Part shown: positions 17,895 through 26,868 of the stretch, one piece after another | How positions within the stretch are numbered: position 1 is the first letter of the stretch | Layout: every line of letters starts with the position of its first letter | Source: JAIQFF01 sp963788505 | GTDB taxonomy: Bacteria; Acidobacteriota; Terriglobia; Terriglobales; Acidobacteriaceae | Length of the DNA stretch: 64,000 nucleotides | Direction: 5' to 3' | Assembly (NCBI GenBank): GCA_963788505.1 | Contig: CAWBGY010000011.1 | Span: 245,743 to 309,742, forward strand | The notes under the pieces: model-generated | Databases searched by the model: none | Told to the model about the DNA's origin: nothing | The model's input: only the letters and a program-made list of their open reading frames with translations | Program-made: the position numbers and the translations under genes

Positions 17895-18428
17895 CTACTG
17901 GTGAATGAGCCGCACCGGAATGGGAGACACCCCGCCGCCGGAGACTACGGGGTTGCCGGCGCCAGTATTACAGCCTGCGACGTTCATGATGATGCCTTCA
18001 ACTTGCCCGTTGGCACCGCCCGCAACGTTCTGCGTAATTCCCATCTGCATAAAACCCACAATCGTGCCGGTCCCAGTGCAAGCTCCGCCCGGGCAGAGAT
18101 TGACGTTGGCCACACTGTGGTAAATGGGTACGGTAACCACGGAGTCGCTGCGGCTGATGTTGGTGGCACCTTGCAGAACTGGATTCGGGTTATTGTCGCC
18201 GCCGGTGATGGTGACCGGAGGGTTCGTGCCAACCACATCGGCCAGAACATCCTGACCAAAGCCGGTCCCCTGGCCGGTTGCGTGAATCAGGCATTGTGTT
18301 CCTTCGTTGGTAAGAACCCCGGAGCCGCCGGCTACGTTGACAGGCTGTCCCGCACCTATCGTCTGGCCGCAGCTGAACTGAAAAGTTGAGGAGCACGCAA
18401 TATTGTCGTGATAATCGTCGCTCCCCAC
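17895..18428 (-). CDS. TadG-like pilus assembly protein, C-terminal part (frameshifted)
   Basis: Gly/Asn-rich extracellular-type sequence (CSSTFQFSCGQTIGAGQPVN, NPVLQGATNISRSDSVVTVP, VEGIIMNVAGCNTGAG) ending PIPVRLIHQ. The same frame stays open upstream to about 18540 (VNAPIAGDLNYFRATVPIRP), where it joins the frame encoding the N-terminal part. The Cys residues are paired as in secreted proteins. Not an independent gene. Confidence 0.75.
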   Translation of the reverse strand: MGSDDYHDNIACSSTFQFSCGQTIGAGQPVNVAGGSGVLTNEGTQCLIHATGQGTGFGQDVLADVVGTNPPVTITGGDNNPNPVLQGATNISRSDSVVTVPIYHSVANVNLCPGGACTGTGTIVGFMQMGITQNVAGGANGQVEGIIMNVAGCNTGAGNPVVSGGGVSPIPVRLIHQ

Positions 18429-18517
18429 CTGCGCACAACCTACGGCGCTCGTAGAAGGACAGACCGGTGCCGGAGGGCGAATGGGAACGGTTGCGCGAAA
18501 ATAATTAAGGTCCCCAG

Positions 18518-19219
18518 CTATGGGGGCGTTGACACGTTCGGCGCCGCTCCGCCAGTGACATGGACCAGGGTGATCGTTTTGCCCACGAACGATCCGTTGT
18601 TCTGAATAGTTCCGTCAATCGGGTCGACAAAGCGGCCTCCGGCTGCACAGTCTCCCACTCCGCCATTGGTCGGGTCGCAATTCGGTATCAGCCATGGTTT
18701 CACGCCCTGCACCTGAATCGGCGCAGCGGATCCCGAAGGGTTGTACGCCTCAGCCACAGCCGTTGCCGTAACGCTGTTGGCGGTGCCCCCCCAGATGCGC
18801 CCGAAGAAAGTAGGCAAGGCTGTACGCTCGACCGTAACCGTGATCTGAGGATTCGCAGCCGTGGTAATGCAGGTGATGGACTTCACCGCAGCCGGCTGCC
18901 CGGCCACCAGGTTTTGTGCTGCCGCCGCTTCTGCTTGCCGGTTCGCGGCTGCATCCGCGCCGGGGGCTGCGGAGGTTTGACAAATATCGGCCGCCGCCAG
19001 GGAAGTCGGGGAGGTGGTGTACCCGGAAGAGGCAAACATGCGAGCGCCCGCCAGGGCTGCCGCATCGGCCGCGCGCTGGGCCTCACCGTGGGCCACGTAC
19101 AATGTCGATACATCGATCGCCAATGCCGCCATGCCCAGCAGGGCTAACAGCGAAAACGCCACCAGCACGATGGTGATGCCACGTTCATTCTTTCGACGGG
19201 CCTTGTCGACGTGGGTCAC
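18518..19219 (-). CDS. TadG/TadE-like pilus assembly protein, N-terminal part (frameshifted)
   Basis: The GTG at 19219, preceded by AAGGA, follows the TadE gene stop by 11 bp. The protein begins with a basic stretch and a prepilin-like membrane segment (ERGITIVLVAFSLLALLGMAALAIDVSTLYVAHGEAQRAADAAALAGARM), the hallmark of Flp/Tad pilus-assembly TadG proteins. It continues with repeated Ala/Thr-rich domain sequence, and the frame ends prematurely at 18518 (APNVSTPP). One inserted base at about 18538 would restore a protein of about 440 residues with the frame at 17895-18428. It is the last gene of the Tad cluster. Confidence 0.85.
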   Translation of the reverse strand: MTHVDKARRKNERGITIVLVAFSLLALLGMAALAIDVSTLYVAHGEAQRAADAAALAGARMFASSGYTTSPTSLAAADICQTSAAPGADAAANRQAEAAAAQNLVAGQPAAVKSITCITTAANPQITVTVERTALPTFFGRIWGGTANSVTATAVAEAYNPSGSAAPIQVQGVKPWLIPNCDPTNGGVGDCAAGGRFVDPIDGTIQNNGSFVGKTITLVHVTGGAAPNVSTPP

Positions 19220-19230
19220 AGAGCCATCCT

Positions 19231-19908
19231 TCAATTCAGATTCTGCATGATCGCGACCGAGTTGATTTGCGTCGTGGCCGGATAATTCGCGCCCGGCGCT
19301 ATGAACGGGACAACCCGATTGAATTGCCACCGGTAGGGATAACTCAAGCTCACCTTGCTGCCTTCAATCGTGTAATTCCCCGCCTGAAAAGGCGGGGCCG
19401 GTAGCGGCAGCGCGGCGGTGTAGACATAGCCGCGCTCAACGATCAGCGTGAGGGTTCCGCCGCATCCGGTATTGGCGGTAAACGTCCAGGCCAGCGGGCC
19501 ACTCCCCGCGCCATTCACCGTTCCGAGTCCGCAATCGTTCAGTTTGCTGGCCACCAGATCGGTCTCCACCACATCGCGCACCGAGCAGACCGAGGCCGGA
19601 GCCCCGCAAGCTGCCGCCAGGGAAAGGTCGGTCGTAGGCTGGTTGGAAGCAACCCGGGCGCCTTGCAAAGCCACATTGGCCAGCTTCTGCTTGACTGCAA
19701 ATGCCGATCCAAAATCGAACACTCCCACCGTCACCACCAGCAGCAAGGGCAGGGAAATCGCGAACTCCAGAATCTCAGCGCCCTCGCTCCCCCACAGGTT
19801 CGCCAGTCTCTCGCAGACTGATCGCGCGGAGAAGGACCCCAGAGAGAACGATAGGAAGAACGATCGTAGAGAGAACGACCGTAGCCGGAATATGTTCGCC
19901 AGAAACAC
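19231..19908 (-). CDS. TadE-family pilus assembly protein
   Basis: The start is placed at GTG 19908, which is 3 bp beyond the previous gene's stop and preceded by AGGAC; the open frame upstream of it overlaps the previous gene without similarity. The N terminus is an unusual Arg/Ser/Phe-rich stretch (IFRLRSFSLRSFFLSFSLGS), followed by GAEILEFAISLPLLLVVTVGVFDFGSAFAVKQKLANVALQGAR, the conserved TadE motif including the E and the membrane helix. A Cys-containing periplasmic domain follows. TadE-like pseudopilins assemble with Flp pili. Confidence 0.87.
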   Translation of the reverse strand: MFLANIFRLRSFSLRSFFLSFSLGSFSARSVCERLANLWGSEGAEILEFAISLPLLLVVTVGVFDFGSAFAVKQKLANVALQGARVASNQPTTDLSLAAACGAPASVCSVRDVVETDLVASKLNDCGLGTVNGAGSGPLAWTFTANTGCGGTLTLIVERGYVYTAALPLPAPPFQAGNYTIEGSKVSLSYPYRWQFNRVVPFIAPGANYPATTQINSVAIMQNLN

Positions 19909-19910
19909 CG

Positions 19911-20393
19911 CTAGTCCTCCTGTCTCGCTTCCGCCTTGGCCCGGATCACGATGCCGGTCGTGATGGGAGACAGTCTGGGCGGGCAGCAGGTGATTCCGTT
20001 CAAGGGGAAGTTGTAGGGGTAGTCGAGCGTGACCACCGTTCCATATTCGAAGGGAGGGGACCCAGGATTCAAAATGACGCCCGGTGTTACGTTGAAGTTG
20101 GTCACCTGGCCCGGATCGAGGTGGGCTGCGGCCAGAATTGGATTCACCACATTGGTCTGAATGTAAGCCAAATTGGGAGCAGTGTTTCCGCAAGTCGCGC
20201 AATTGTGCGCCGCCGCCGCCAGCGCTCCCTGCCGGGCCGCCCGGTTCACGGTCGTATAAATATTAAACGCCCGCGCAAACCACATAATGCCGAACAGCAG
20301 CATGAACAACAGCGGCAGAACCACGGCCGCCTCGGCGATTTCGGCTCCCGAGGTTTCCCCGGCGAGCCATCTCATTTTCCGCCAGCGTTTCAT
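19911..20393 (-). CDS. TadE-family pilus assembly protein
   Basis: A 160-residue TadE homologue: GAEIAEAAVVLPLLFMLLFGIMWFARAFNIYTTVNRAARQGALAAA, with the conserved Glu and hydrophobic helix near residue 20-40, and a CATCG pair in the mature region. Its start codon overlaps the prepilin peptidase stop by 4 bp, showing translational coupling. It precedes the second TadE. Confidence 0.9.
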   Translation of the reverse strand: MKRWRKMRWLAGETSGAEIAEAAVVLPLLFMLLFGIMWFARAFNIYTTVNRAARQGALAAAAHNCATCGNTAPNLAYIQTNVVNPILAAAHLDPGQVTNFNVTPGVILNPGSPPFEYGTVVTLDYPYNFPLNGITCCPPRLSPITTGIVIRAKAEARQED

Positions 20394-20920
20394 ACCATGC
20401 CCCAGGCCTGACCCACAGTATAAAGAACAACCGTCACCGCCACCGCCACGCCAAAGGGTATCTTCAGAGATTCCGGATTATCCAGCGAAACCTCCGGCCC
20501 CGGCAGATGAAGCGTAAACAGGCCGGCCACCATGTGCGCGATGTTGCGCAGGGTTTGGCCGACTCGCTTCTTCCAGATGATCAGCACAATTGCCATCAGC
20601 CCCGCCACCAGGATCGTCGCCAGCAGTACCCCGATCAGCCGCGACGGTCCCAAAAATGCCCCCAGCGCGCCTACCAGCTTCCAATCCCCTGCTCCCAGGC
20701 TTCTCAGCAGCACAAAGGGCAACAACAGCCCTAGCCCCAGCCCCGCGCCCAGCAGTGACTCTTTGGCTCCCGCCCAGCCCGTAGCCAGCGAATTCGCCCC
20801 AATTCCTACCAGCAGCGTCGGCACCGTCAGCCAGTTGGGGATACGGCGGGAACTCCAGTCAGTCCATCCCGCAACCAGGGCGGGAATGATCGCCAGCATC
20901 CACACCCCTTGCCTCAGCAT
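20390..20920 (-). CDS. Type IV prepilin peptidase (A24, TadV/CpaA type)
   Basis: With the start at 20920 it has 176 residues and about five to six membrane helices. The aspartate-protease motifs of the A24 family are present: the first Asp in AGWTDWSSRRIPN and the second in SLGAGDWKLVGALGAFLG (GxGD). The short form lacks the N-terminal cysteine-rich methyltransferase region, as in TadV/CpaA. It would cleave Flp prepilin and TadE/TadF-like pseudopilin leader peptides. First gene of the tadV-tadE-tadE-tadG run; the ATP-driven TadA/B/C machinery is not in the window. Confidence 0.9.
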   Translation of the reverse strand: MLRQGVWMLAIIPALVAGWTDWSSRRIPNWLTVPTLLVGIGANSLATGWAGAKESLLGAGLGLGLLLPFVLLRSLGAGDWKLVGALGAFLGPSRLIGVLLATILVAGLMAIVLIIWKKRVGQTLRNIAHMVAGLFTLHLPGPEVSLDNPESLKIPFGVAVAVTVVLYTVGQAWGMV

Positions 20921-21141
20921 CGTCCTGACCTTGCCCCATGACCCCGGGGACGAGCAAAGCCAGCCGGAATTTGGCTCCAGGGGATTGCCATCCAAATGTA
21001 CGGAACCGGCGGCCGGCAAGGGTCAAAACCGGCCTCAATTGCGGATTATGAGCGGTAAATGAGGCCAAGTCAACGAGAAGAAGTGGAGGCCGGGCGTCCC
21101 CGCCCGGCGGGACGGGCGGGACGCCGTCCTCCATCCCAAAC

Positions 21142-21167
21142 AAAAAAGGCCCGATCGCTCGGGCCTT
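21142..21167 (-). terminator. Rho-independent terminator of the S41 protease gene
   Basis: A perfect 9-bp stem (AAGGCCCGA / TCGGGCCTT, loop 21155-21158) with a T-rich run on the minus strand just after it (TTTTTTGTTT). It lies 22 bp beyond the stop of the gene at 21189-22793. The stem is near-symmetric, so it could also work in the other direction (TTCTTTA). Confidence 0.85.
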
Positions 21168-21188
21168 CTTTATGAACAATTTACGTGC

Positions 21189-22793
21189 CTACTGGTTCAG
21201 GGAATGCCCACCGGTGCGCTCCGCCACGATCTTGCGGGCGTTCTCCGCCAATTGCTTGGCCTGGGGCAGCAGCTCAAGCGCTCTGGAAACCTGAGGATCG
21301 GTCTCCGCCCGCACCTTCAAGCCTTCCTCCTGTCCGAATGTGTCCACGAAGATTTCGCTCTTGATATTGGACCGCACCCAGGCATCATTTTCCAGCAGCT
21401 CCGCTTCGGTGTAGGGAACCTTCTCCCCGTCGAGAAACTTGCGGAAGTCCTGCAACACCACGTCATCCACCTCAAAGCTCTTGGTGGCATGATGGGTCAA
21501 GGAGTAGTGCTTGGCGAAATTGAAAAACGCGTAGTGCTGCAATAACGAGTCCTGAAAGTGGTTGCTTTTCACCGCGTCGATCTTGACGTCAGGGCTAATT
21601 CCGCCGCCCCCATACACGGTGCGGCCGCTGTCGGTAAGCTTCACTTCCCGCGCGGCGTTATGCGCATTCTCCTCGCTGTCGCGATTGAAATAATAGTCGT
21701 AGAGCGAAATATTGGAGTAGTCGCGCTGAATCAGGCGCATGCTCGGGGTGTAGTACTTGGCCGTAGTCAGCGCCAGTCCGGTGTTTTCCGACAGCGGATA
21801 CACCGTCTGCACCAGCCCCTTGCCGAAAGTGGTTTCCCCGACAATCAATCCCCGGTCGTGGTCCTGGATCGCGCCCGCCACGATTTCCGCCGCCGAAGCC
21901 GTTCCCCGGTTGACCAGCACCACCAGCGGATAGTCCTTGCCGCCGTTGCCATGCGCTGCCGTATACCTTTTTTCGGGAGAAGACCGGCCGTGATGCGAAA
22001 CGATCAGTTGTCCCTTATGCAGGAACTTGTCGGCCACGCCCACACCCTCGTTGAGCAGGCCCCCGGGATTCTGTCGCAGATCCAGGATCAATCCCTTCAG
22101 GTCGCCCATCTGGTCGAGCGCGTCCGAGACTTCGTGCTCTGTGGTCTCGTTGAAGCCGGAAATGTGCATATAGCCGATTCCCGGCTTGATCAGGAAATGC
22201 AGGTCCACGCTGTAGCGCGGAATTTCATCGCGCACGACTGCGAACTCCAGCGGCTTGTCCGCCCCTTCGCGCAGAATCGTGATGTGCACCGTGGTCCCCT
22301 TGGGCCCCTTGAGCAGGTCAGCCACATCGCCGGTGCTCATGTTGTCGGTGGGCTTGCCGTCCACGGCCGCGATGATGTCACCCGGCCGGATTCCGGCGCG
22401 GTACGCGGGCGTTCCCACAAATGGCGCGATCACAATCACTTTGTTGTTGCGCGGCCCGACCGTCATTCCCACGCCGTAATATTTGCCGCGCTGATCTTCG
22501 CGCAGCAGGGAATAGGCCTTGGGGTCAAAGAAATTCGAGTGCGGATCCAGCACGTGCAGCATGCCCGGGATGGCGCCGTTGTAAATGGCCTTGTCGGGGT
22601 TCACCGGCTCGGCATAGTTCTGTTCCACCAGGTCATACACGGTGGTGAACTGCCGCAGGCTGTCGCGGACGTCGGCATCACCGCCCGGTGCGGCAGCGGG
22701 ATTGATCTTCTGCCCGAAAACGATCCCAAGAAATCCGCAGGTAACGAGGATGAATACAACCAGGAAGAGTGCGCGACGAGAACTACCAACCAT
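21189..22793 (-). CDS. S41-family C-terminal processing peptidase (Ctp)
   Basis: A 534-residue protease with an N-terminal signal/membrane anchor (RALFLVVFILVTCGFLGIVFG), a PDZ domain (about 115-190; YGVGMTVGPRNNKVIVIAPF, AGIRPGDIIAAVDG), and the S41 core: LILDLRQNPGGLLNEGV, VLVNRGTASAAEIVAGAIQD (catalytic Ser) and GETTFGKGLVQTVYPL (catalytic Lys). It should process or degrade periplasmic proteins from their C termini. It is the usual length for the CtpA group, with an extra C-terminal region. A clear terminator follows. Confidence 0.95.
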   Translation of the reverse strand: MVGSSRRALFLVVFILVTCGFLGIVFGQKINPAAAPGGDADVRDSLRQFTTVYDLVEQNYAEPVNPDKAIYNGAIPGMLHVLDPHSNFFDPKAYSLLREDQRGKYYGVGMTVGPRNNKVIVIAPFVGTPAYRAGIRPGDIIAAVDGKPTDNMSTGDVADLLKGPKGTTVHITILREGADKPLEFAVVRDEIPRYSVDLHFLIKPGIGYMHISGFNETTEHEVSDALDQMGDLKGLILDLRQNPGGLLNEGVGVADKFLHKGQLIVSHHGRSSPEKRYTAAHGNGGKDYPLVVLVNRGTASAAEIVAGAIQDHDRGLIVGETTFGKGLVQTVYPLSENTGLALTTAKYYTPSMRLIQRDYSNISLYDYYFNRDSEENAHNAAREVKLTDSGRTVYGGGGISPDVKIDAVKSNHFQDSLLQHYAFFNFAKHYSLTHHATKSFEVDDVVLQDFRKFLDGEKVPYTEAELLENDAWVRSNIKSEIFVDTFGQEEGLKVRAETDPQVSRALELLPQAKQLAENARKIVAERTGGHSLNQ

Positions 22794-22859
22794 CTTTTTT
22801 TCCTTCGCCGGGGACGTAGAAACACCCTAAACGGAGTATAACATGTGGTCCAGCCCTCC

Positions 22860-23065
22860 TGGCCACTCCATCAGATACCCGGAAGTAACCACCTGCGGTA
22901 CTGCTATCAGACGCGCCGGCCTTTGCGAACTCCGCGGCTTTTCTTTGCGAACTTTGCGGCCCCGCTTTGCGCCCTTTGCGGTAAAGGGTTTGATCTCTCC
23001 CGAGGCATCCAAGACGCTGAACCGCAAAGGTCGCAAAGCTCAGGATCGCGCACTCGGGCTGATCT
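22860..23065 (-). repeat. Dispersed element of about 150 bp, TTTGCG-rich (copy 1)
   Basis: On the minus strand it starts GTCAGATCAGCCCGAG and continues with repeated CTTTGCGRCCTTTGCGG blocks. The copy at 27846-28000 on the plus strand has the same beginning (GTCAGATCACCCCGAG) and the same TTTGCGNNCTTTGCGG blocks and GATCTCNCCCGAG. No coding capacity is apparent. It fills most of the 332-bp gap between the S41 and Tat genes. Confidence 0.7.
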
Positions 23066-23125
23066 GACAAACTAGGGACCTACCTCTAGATTGCCGCCAA
23101 TTCACTCCGGCAGTATCATGGACGC

Positions 23126-23464
23126 ATGAACCTGGGCTTCCCCGAGATGATGTTCCTATTTCTTTTTGCCCTGATCTTGTTTGGGCCCAAGAAGTTGCCC
23201 GAGATCGGACGGCAGATCGGAAGGGCCCTCAATGAATTCAAGCGGGCTTCGAACGAATTCAAGGCGCAAATCGAGTCCGAAATCTCTCAGTTGGATATCG
23301 AAAACCATCGCCAGACCATCCTGCCTCCCGTCCAGGCGCCCGCCGGTTCCGTAGCCACTCGAGAACTGCCCCCAGCGGAGATTTCCGCTGACACTCGAGA
23401 ACTGCCCCCAGCGGAGATTTCCGCTCCCGAGACGAATTCGCTGGCCAAGGCTCCCGATGCCTGA
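23126..23464 (+). CDS. Twin-arginine translocase subunit TatA/TatB
   Basis: A 112-residue protein: one N-terminal helix (LGFPEMMFLFLFALILFGP) with the conserved FGPKKLPEIGRQIGRALNEFK amphipathic region, then a charged tail. The GFPE start is TatB-like. The tail includes a 36-bp tandem duplication giving TRELPPAEISAD twice. It overlaps tatC by 8 bp. It forms the Tat export channel with TatC. Confidence 0.9.
   Translation: MNLGFPEMMFLFLFALILFGPKKLPEIGRQIGRALNEFKRASNEFKAQIESEISQLDIENHRQTILPPVQAPAGSVATRELPPAEISADTRELPPAEISAPETNSLAKAPDA
23357..23428 (+). repeat. 36-bp in-frame tandem duplication in the Tat gene
   Basis: ACTCGAGAACTGCCCCCAGC... occurs at 23357 and again at 23393 with near-perfect identity, duplicating twelve codons in the disordered tail. 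A simple replication-slippage or unequal crossover event. Confidence 0.8.
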
Positions 23465-24272
23465 AGTGGCCGCCGAGCTTCCCCCCGAAGGGTCCCGCGA
23501 GGGCCTTACCGCCATGAGCTTCCTCGACCACCTCGAGGAGCTGCGCCGCCGCCTCATCTATTCGATCATCGCGGTTACCGTGGGGTTTTTCGCCTGCTGG
23601 AACTACCACGAATTTATCTTCACCTTCGTGCAGCGGCCCATCATGGACGCCTTGCGGCACAACGGGATGGCCGAAAAGCTGGTCTACCTCAACCCCACCG
23701 AGCCCTTCAATCTCTACTTGAAAGTGGCGGCGCTGGCCGGCTTGTTCGTGACTTCGCCTTTCGTCCTCTATCAGGTCTGGATGTTCATTTCTCCCGGCCT
23801 CTATCGCCACGAAAAACGCTACGTATTTCCCTTCATGTTTTCCACCGTCATTCTGTTTCTGGCGGGCGGACTATTTGCCTACAAGATGGTGTATCCGGCG
23901 GCCCTGAGCTTCCTGATTGACTATGGCAAACAGTTCCAGCCAATGATCACCATTGGCGAATACACCGATCTGTTCCTGACCATCATGATCGGCATGGGTG
24001 TGATTTTCGAGCTGCCCATTCTGGTTTTCTTTTTGGCGCTGATGGGCATCGTCAACGCCGGCTTCATGTGGCGCAACCTGCGCTACTCGATTTTGGTGAT
24101 CTTCATCATCGCCGCCATCATCACGCCGACCACGGACATTCTGAATATGTGCATTTTCGCTGCGCCCATGGTCGCGCTCTACATCTTCAGCATCGGCATC
24201 GCATGGCTGGTGCATCCCAAACAGCGTAAAGCGCGGCAGGCAAGAAAGGCCGAGGATGGGAATCAGCGATAA
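23457..24272 (+). CDS. tatC: Sec-independent protein translocase TatC
   Basis: A 271-residue six-helix protein with the TatC hallmarks: FLDHLEELRRRLIYSIIAV near the start, FVTSPFVLYQVWMFISPGLYRHEKRYVFPF, and FELPILVFFLALMGIV. It recognises twin-arginine signal peptides. It overlaps both the upstream tatA/B and the downstream M28 gene (17 bp), so three genes are probably co-transcribed. Confidence 0.96.
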   Translation: MPEVAAELPPEGSREGLTAMSFLDHLEELRRRLIYSIIAVTVGFFACWNYHEFIFTFVQRPIMDALRHNGMAEKLVYLNPTEPFNLYLKVAALAGLFVTSPFVLYQVWMFISPGLYRHEKRYVFPFMFSTVILFLAGGLFAYKMVYPAALSFLIDYGKQFQPMITIGEYTDLFLTIMIGMGVIFELPILVFFLALMGIVNAGFMWRNLRYSILVIFIIAAIITPTTDILNMCIFAAPMVALYIFSIGIAWLVHPKQRKARQARKAEDGNQR

Positions 24273-25158
24273 GCGCGTGGCGACAACCGCCCTTGCCCTG
24301 TTCCTGGGACTAATCGTTTGCGTTCAGCCCGCTCCCGCGCAATCGTTCAATTCCGCCCGCGCCATGCAGTACACCCGCGAGATCGTGGCCTTCGGCCCGC
24401 GTCCCATCGGCAGCCCGAATCACAAGAAGCTCGAAAATTACATTCTTGCCCACCTGAAAAACGATCAAGTGGAGGACGACGCTTTTACCGCCGACACCCC
24501 CGAAGGCAAGTTTCCGGTGCGAAATATCATCGCTAAATTCCCTGGGAATCGCGAAGGCGTGATCGTCATCGCCGGCCACTACGACACCAACTACCCGCTG
24601 CGCGATACCGGCTACGTGGGCGCCAACGATGGAGGCTCGTCGACCGCCATTCTGCTGGAACTTGCCAACCAGCTGCGCGGCAAGAAACGCGAAGGCTATA
24701 GCGTGTGGCTGTTATGGACCGACGGTGAAGAGGCGGTTAAAGATTGGACCGCCACGGACAGCCTCTACGGCACGCGCCACCTGGCCGACAAATGGCAAAA
24801 GGACGGTACTCTCAAAAACATCAAGGCATTTCTGCTGGCAGACATGATCGGCGATGCCGACCTGAATATCGAGCGCGACAGCAACTCCACTCCGTGGCTC
24901 GAGGACATGGTCTTCCAGGCGGCCACACAATTAGGCTACCAGTCCCACTTTTTCGGACGCACCATCCCGGTGCTCGATGACCACATGCCCTTCGCCCAGC
25001 GCGGCGTGCCCGTTGCCGACCTCATCGACCTCGACTACGGCTATGCCAACGTCTTCCACCACACCCCACAAGACACGCTGGACAAACTCAGCCCCAAGAG
25101 CATCGAGATCGTAGGCAGCGTCATCCTGGAAACAGTGAAGCTGCTCGACAAGAAGTAA
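24256..25158 (+). CDS. M28-family peptidase, glutaminyl-peptide cyclotransferase-like
   Basis: A 300-residue protein with a signal peptide (LALFLGLIVCVQPAPAQ). Zn-ligand motifs fit the M28 family: VIAGHYDTNYPL, GANDGGSSTAILLELA, WTDGEEAVKDW, LADMIGDADLNIE and the terminal HHTPQDTLDKLS. The YGYANVFHHTPQD and DDHMPFAQRGVPVADLIDLDY blocks are those of the QC-type branch. Whether it acts as aminopeptidase or cyclotransferase cannot be told from sequence. It starts inside the end of tatC. Confidence 0.9.
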   Translation: MGISDKRVATTALALFLGLIVCVQPAPAQSFNSARAMQYTREIVAFGPRPIGSPNHKKLENYILAHLKNDQVEDDAFTADTPEGKFPVRNIIAKFPGNREGVIVIAGHYDTNYPLRDTGYVGANDGGSSTAILLELANQLRGKKREGYSVWLLWTDGEEAVKDWTATDSLYGTRHLADKWQKDGTLKNIKAFLLADMIGDADLNIERDSNSTPWLEDMVFQAATQLGYQSHFFGRTIPVLDDHMPFAQRGVPVADLIDLDYGYANVFHHTPQDTLDKLSPKSIEIVGSVILETVKLLDKK

Positions 25159-25184
25159 AAACATTGCCGACGATTGCGACCCCA

Positions 25185-25220
25185 GTTCTGAGAACTAAGA
25201 ACTAAGAACTGAGATCTGAC
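25185..25220 (+). repeat. Heptanucleotide repeat (GAACTAA)n
   Basis: GAACTAA, GAACTAA, GAACTGA, GATCTGA in tandem, between the two M28 peptidase genes. Confidence 0.75.
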
Positions 25221-25313
25221 CTTACTTTCCTCCAAGCGATCCGCCGCCCATCCAGGCAATGTCAGTGTCAGCTTCTTTGCTCTTTTCCCGTTTTTCATTT
25301 CTAATTCCGCGTT

Positions 25314-26777
25314 ATGCGACGAGCCCACTGGTTTCCCCTTGTTCTGTTCGTTCTCCTGTGCGCCGCCTTCGCCCAGGATCCCACGGCTCGGGTGATCGCC
25401 GAAGCCCAGAAGCCCTCCGCCCTCGAGACCAACCTGGAACGATTGACCGACCAGGTGGGCGGCCGGGTCCCGGGCACGCCCGCCATGCAAAAGGCGGTCG
25501 AGTGGGGAATCGCGGCGTTCCAGGCGGCGGGCGCGGACAGCGTCCACACCGAAGAGTTTTCCATCCAGGCATCGTGGGCGGAAGGCGCCACTCGAATGAC
25601 CGTGGTTGCGCCGGAGCAGTTTGTATTGCGCGCGGTCTCCATCGCCTGGGCCCCGGCTCTGGCCTCGCATACTCATGTTCGGGTGGTCGACGTCGCACAG
25701 GGCGCCGAGGAAGACTTTGTTAAGGCCGGCGACATCGCCGGCGCCATCCTCCTGGTCCATTCCGAGGAAATGCGCAAGTGGGACGACCTCTTCGCCGAGT
25801 ATCTGAAGGCTCCGGGAATCATCGATCGCGCGGTCAAAGGCGGGGCGTTGGCCATCGCATTCCAGTCCACTCGCCCGCACGACCTGCTCTACCGCCACAC
25901 CAATGCAGCCGACGGCGAAATTGATCGCTTGCCCATGGTCCTGGTCGCCCGCGAAGACGCGAAACGCATGGCCCGCCTGCTGGCCTCGGGGCAGAAACTC
26001 TACGCCGACATCTCAATCCCGAACCAGATCGGCGGCCCCATCACCGCCGCCAACGTGGTGGCCGAACTCCGCGGCAGCGAGGACCCGGATCAGTTCGTCA
26101 TCCTGGGCGCCCATCTCGATTCCTGGGACCTGGGCACCGGTGCTCTCGACAACGGGTGTAACGCCGCGCTGGTCGTGGATGCGCTGCGGGCCATCAAGGC
26201 TTCCGGCGCCCGCCCCCGGCGCAGCCTGCGCTTCATCCTCTTCTCTGGAGAAGAAGAGGGCATGGTCGGGTCCCACGCCTATGCCGTCGCCCATCGCCCG
26301 GAACTGGACAAGGCCGCGGGCTTGGTGATTTTCGATTCCGGCATCGGCCGCGTCACCGGATTTTCCCTGGGCGGACGCCGCGACGTGGTCAGCGCCGCCA
26401 CCACTCTGGTCGCGCCCCTGCAGCCGCTGGACGCCGCCACTCTCACCACCGATGCGGATTGGGGCACCGACAACTTCGATTTCATGCTCGAGGGAGTCCC
26501 GACGTTTGTCGCCAATCAGGACGAAGCCAACTACCTGCTCAACTACCACGCCATGTCTGACACGTTCGACAAAGTCGATCTGGCCGAGCTCAGGAAGCAT
26601 GTCGTCGAAGCCAGCGCCTTGGCCTTCGGCCTCGCCAATGCCCCGAAGCCTCCCGGCCCGCGCCTCCACCACGCCCAGATTGAACAGACACTTCACGAGA
26701 CTCATCTGGATGACCAGTTGAAAACTTTCGGCATGTGGAGTGATTGGGAAAGCGGCAAGCGCGGAAGAAAAGACTAG
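25314..26777 (+). CDS. M28-family metallopeptidase, carboxypeptidase Q-like
   Basis: A 487-residue secreted protein (signal peptide WFPLVLFVLLCAAFA). After an N-terminal segment it has a PA-like insertion (about 120-230) and the M28 catalytic core: FVILGAHLDSWDLGTGALDNGCNAALVVDAL, RFILFSGEEEGMVGSHAYA, TTDADWGTDNFDFMLEGVPTF and YHAMSDTFDKVDL, with the His, Asp and Glu residues expected to bind two Zn ions. This order matches plasma glutamate carboxypeptidase/carboxypeptidase Q. It would hydrolyse periplasmic or external peptides. It follows another M28 gene in the same orientation. Confidence 0.92.
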   Translation: MRRAHWFPLVLFVLLCAAFAQDPTARVIAEAQKPSALETNLERLTDQVGGRVPGTPAMQKAVEWGIAAFQAAGADSVHTEEFSIQASWAEGATRMTVVAPEQFVLRAVSIAWAPALASHTHVRVVDVAQGAEEDFVKAGDIAGAILLVHSEEMRKWDDLFAEYLKAPGIIDRAVKGGALAIAFQSTRPHDLLYRHTNAADGEIDRLPMVLVAREDAKRMARLLASGQKLYADISIPNQIGGPITAANVVAELRGSEDPDQFVILGAHLDSWDLGTGALDNGCNAALVVDALRAIKASGARPRRSLRFILFSGEEEGMVGSHAYAVAHRPELDKAAGLVIFDSGIGRVTGFSLGGRRDVVSAATTLVAPLQPLDAATLTTDADWGTDNFDFMLEGVPTFVANQDEANYLLNYHAMSDTFDKVDLAELRKHVVEASALAFGLANAPKPPGPRLHHAQIEQTLHETHLDDQLKTFGMWSDWESGKRGRKD

Positions 26778-26792
26778 GAGTGGAGCCTGTGC

Positions 26793-26850
26793 GGGTGTGG
26801 GGCAGACACTCTTGTCCGCCGCTGGTGAATTTGATTCTGTTTTAGAGAAG
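26793..26850 (+). repeat. Dispersed palindrome, second copy of the 1061-1115 element
   Basis: GGGGCAGACACTCTTGTCCGCC followed by TTTGATTCTGTTTTAGAG. The similarity to 1061-1115 extends about 50 bp past the palindrome. It lies immediately before the TerC gene. Confidence 0.7.
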
Positions 26851-26868
26851 CTTTCTTTGGGGCGCTGA

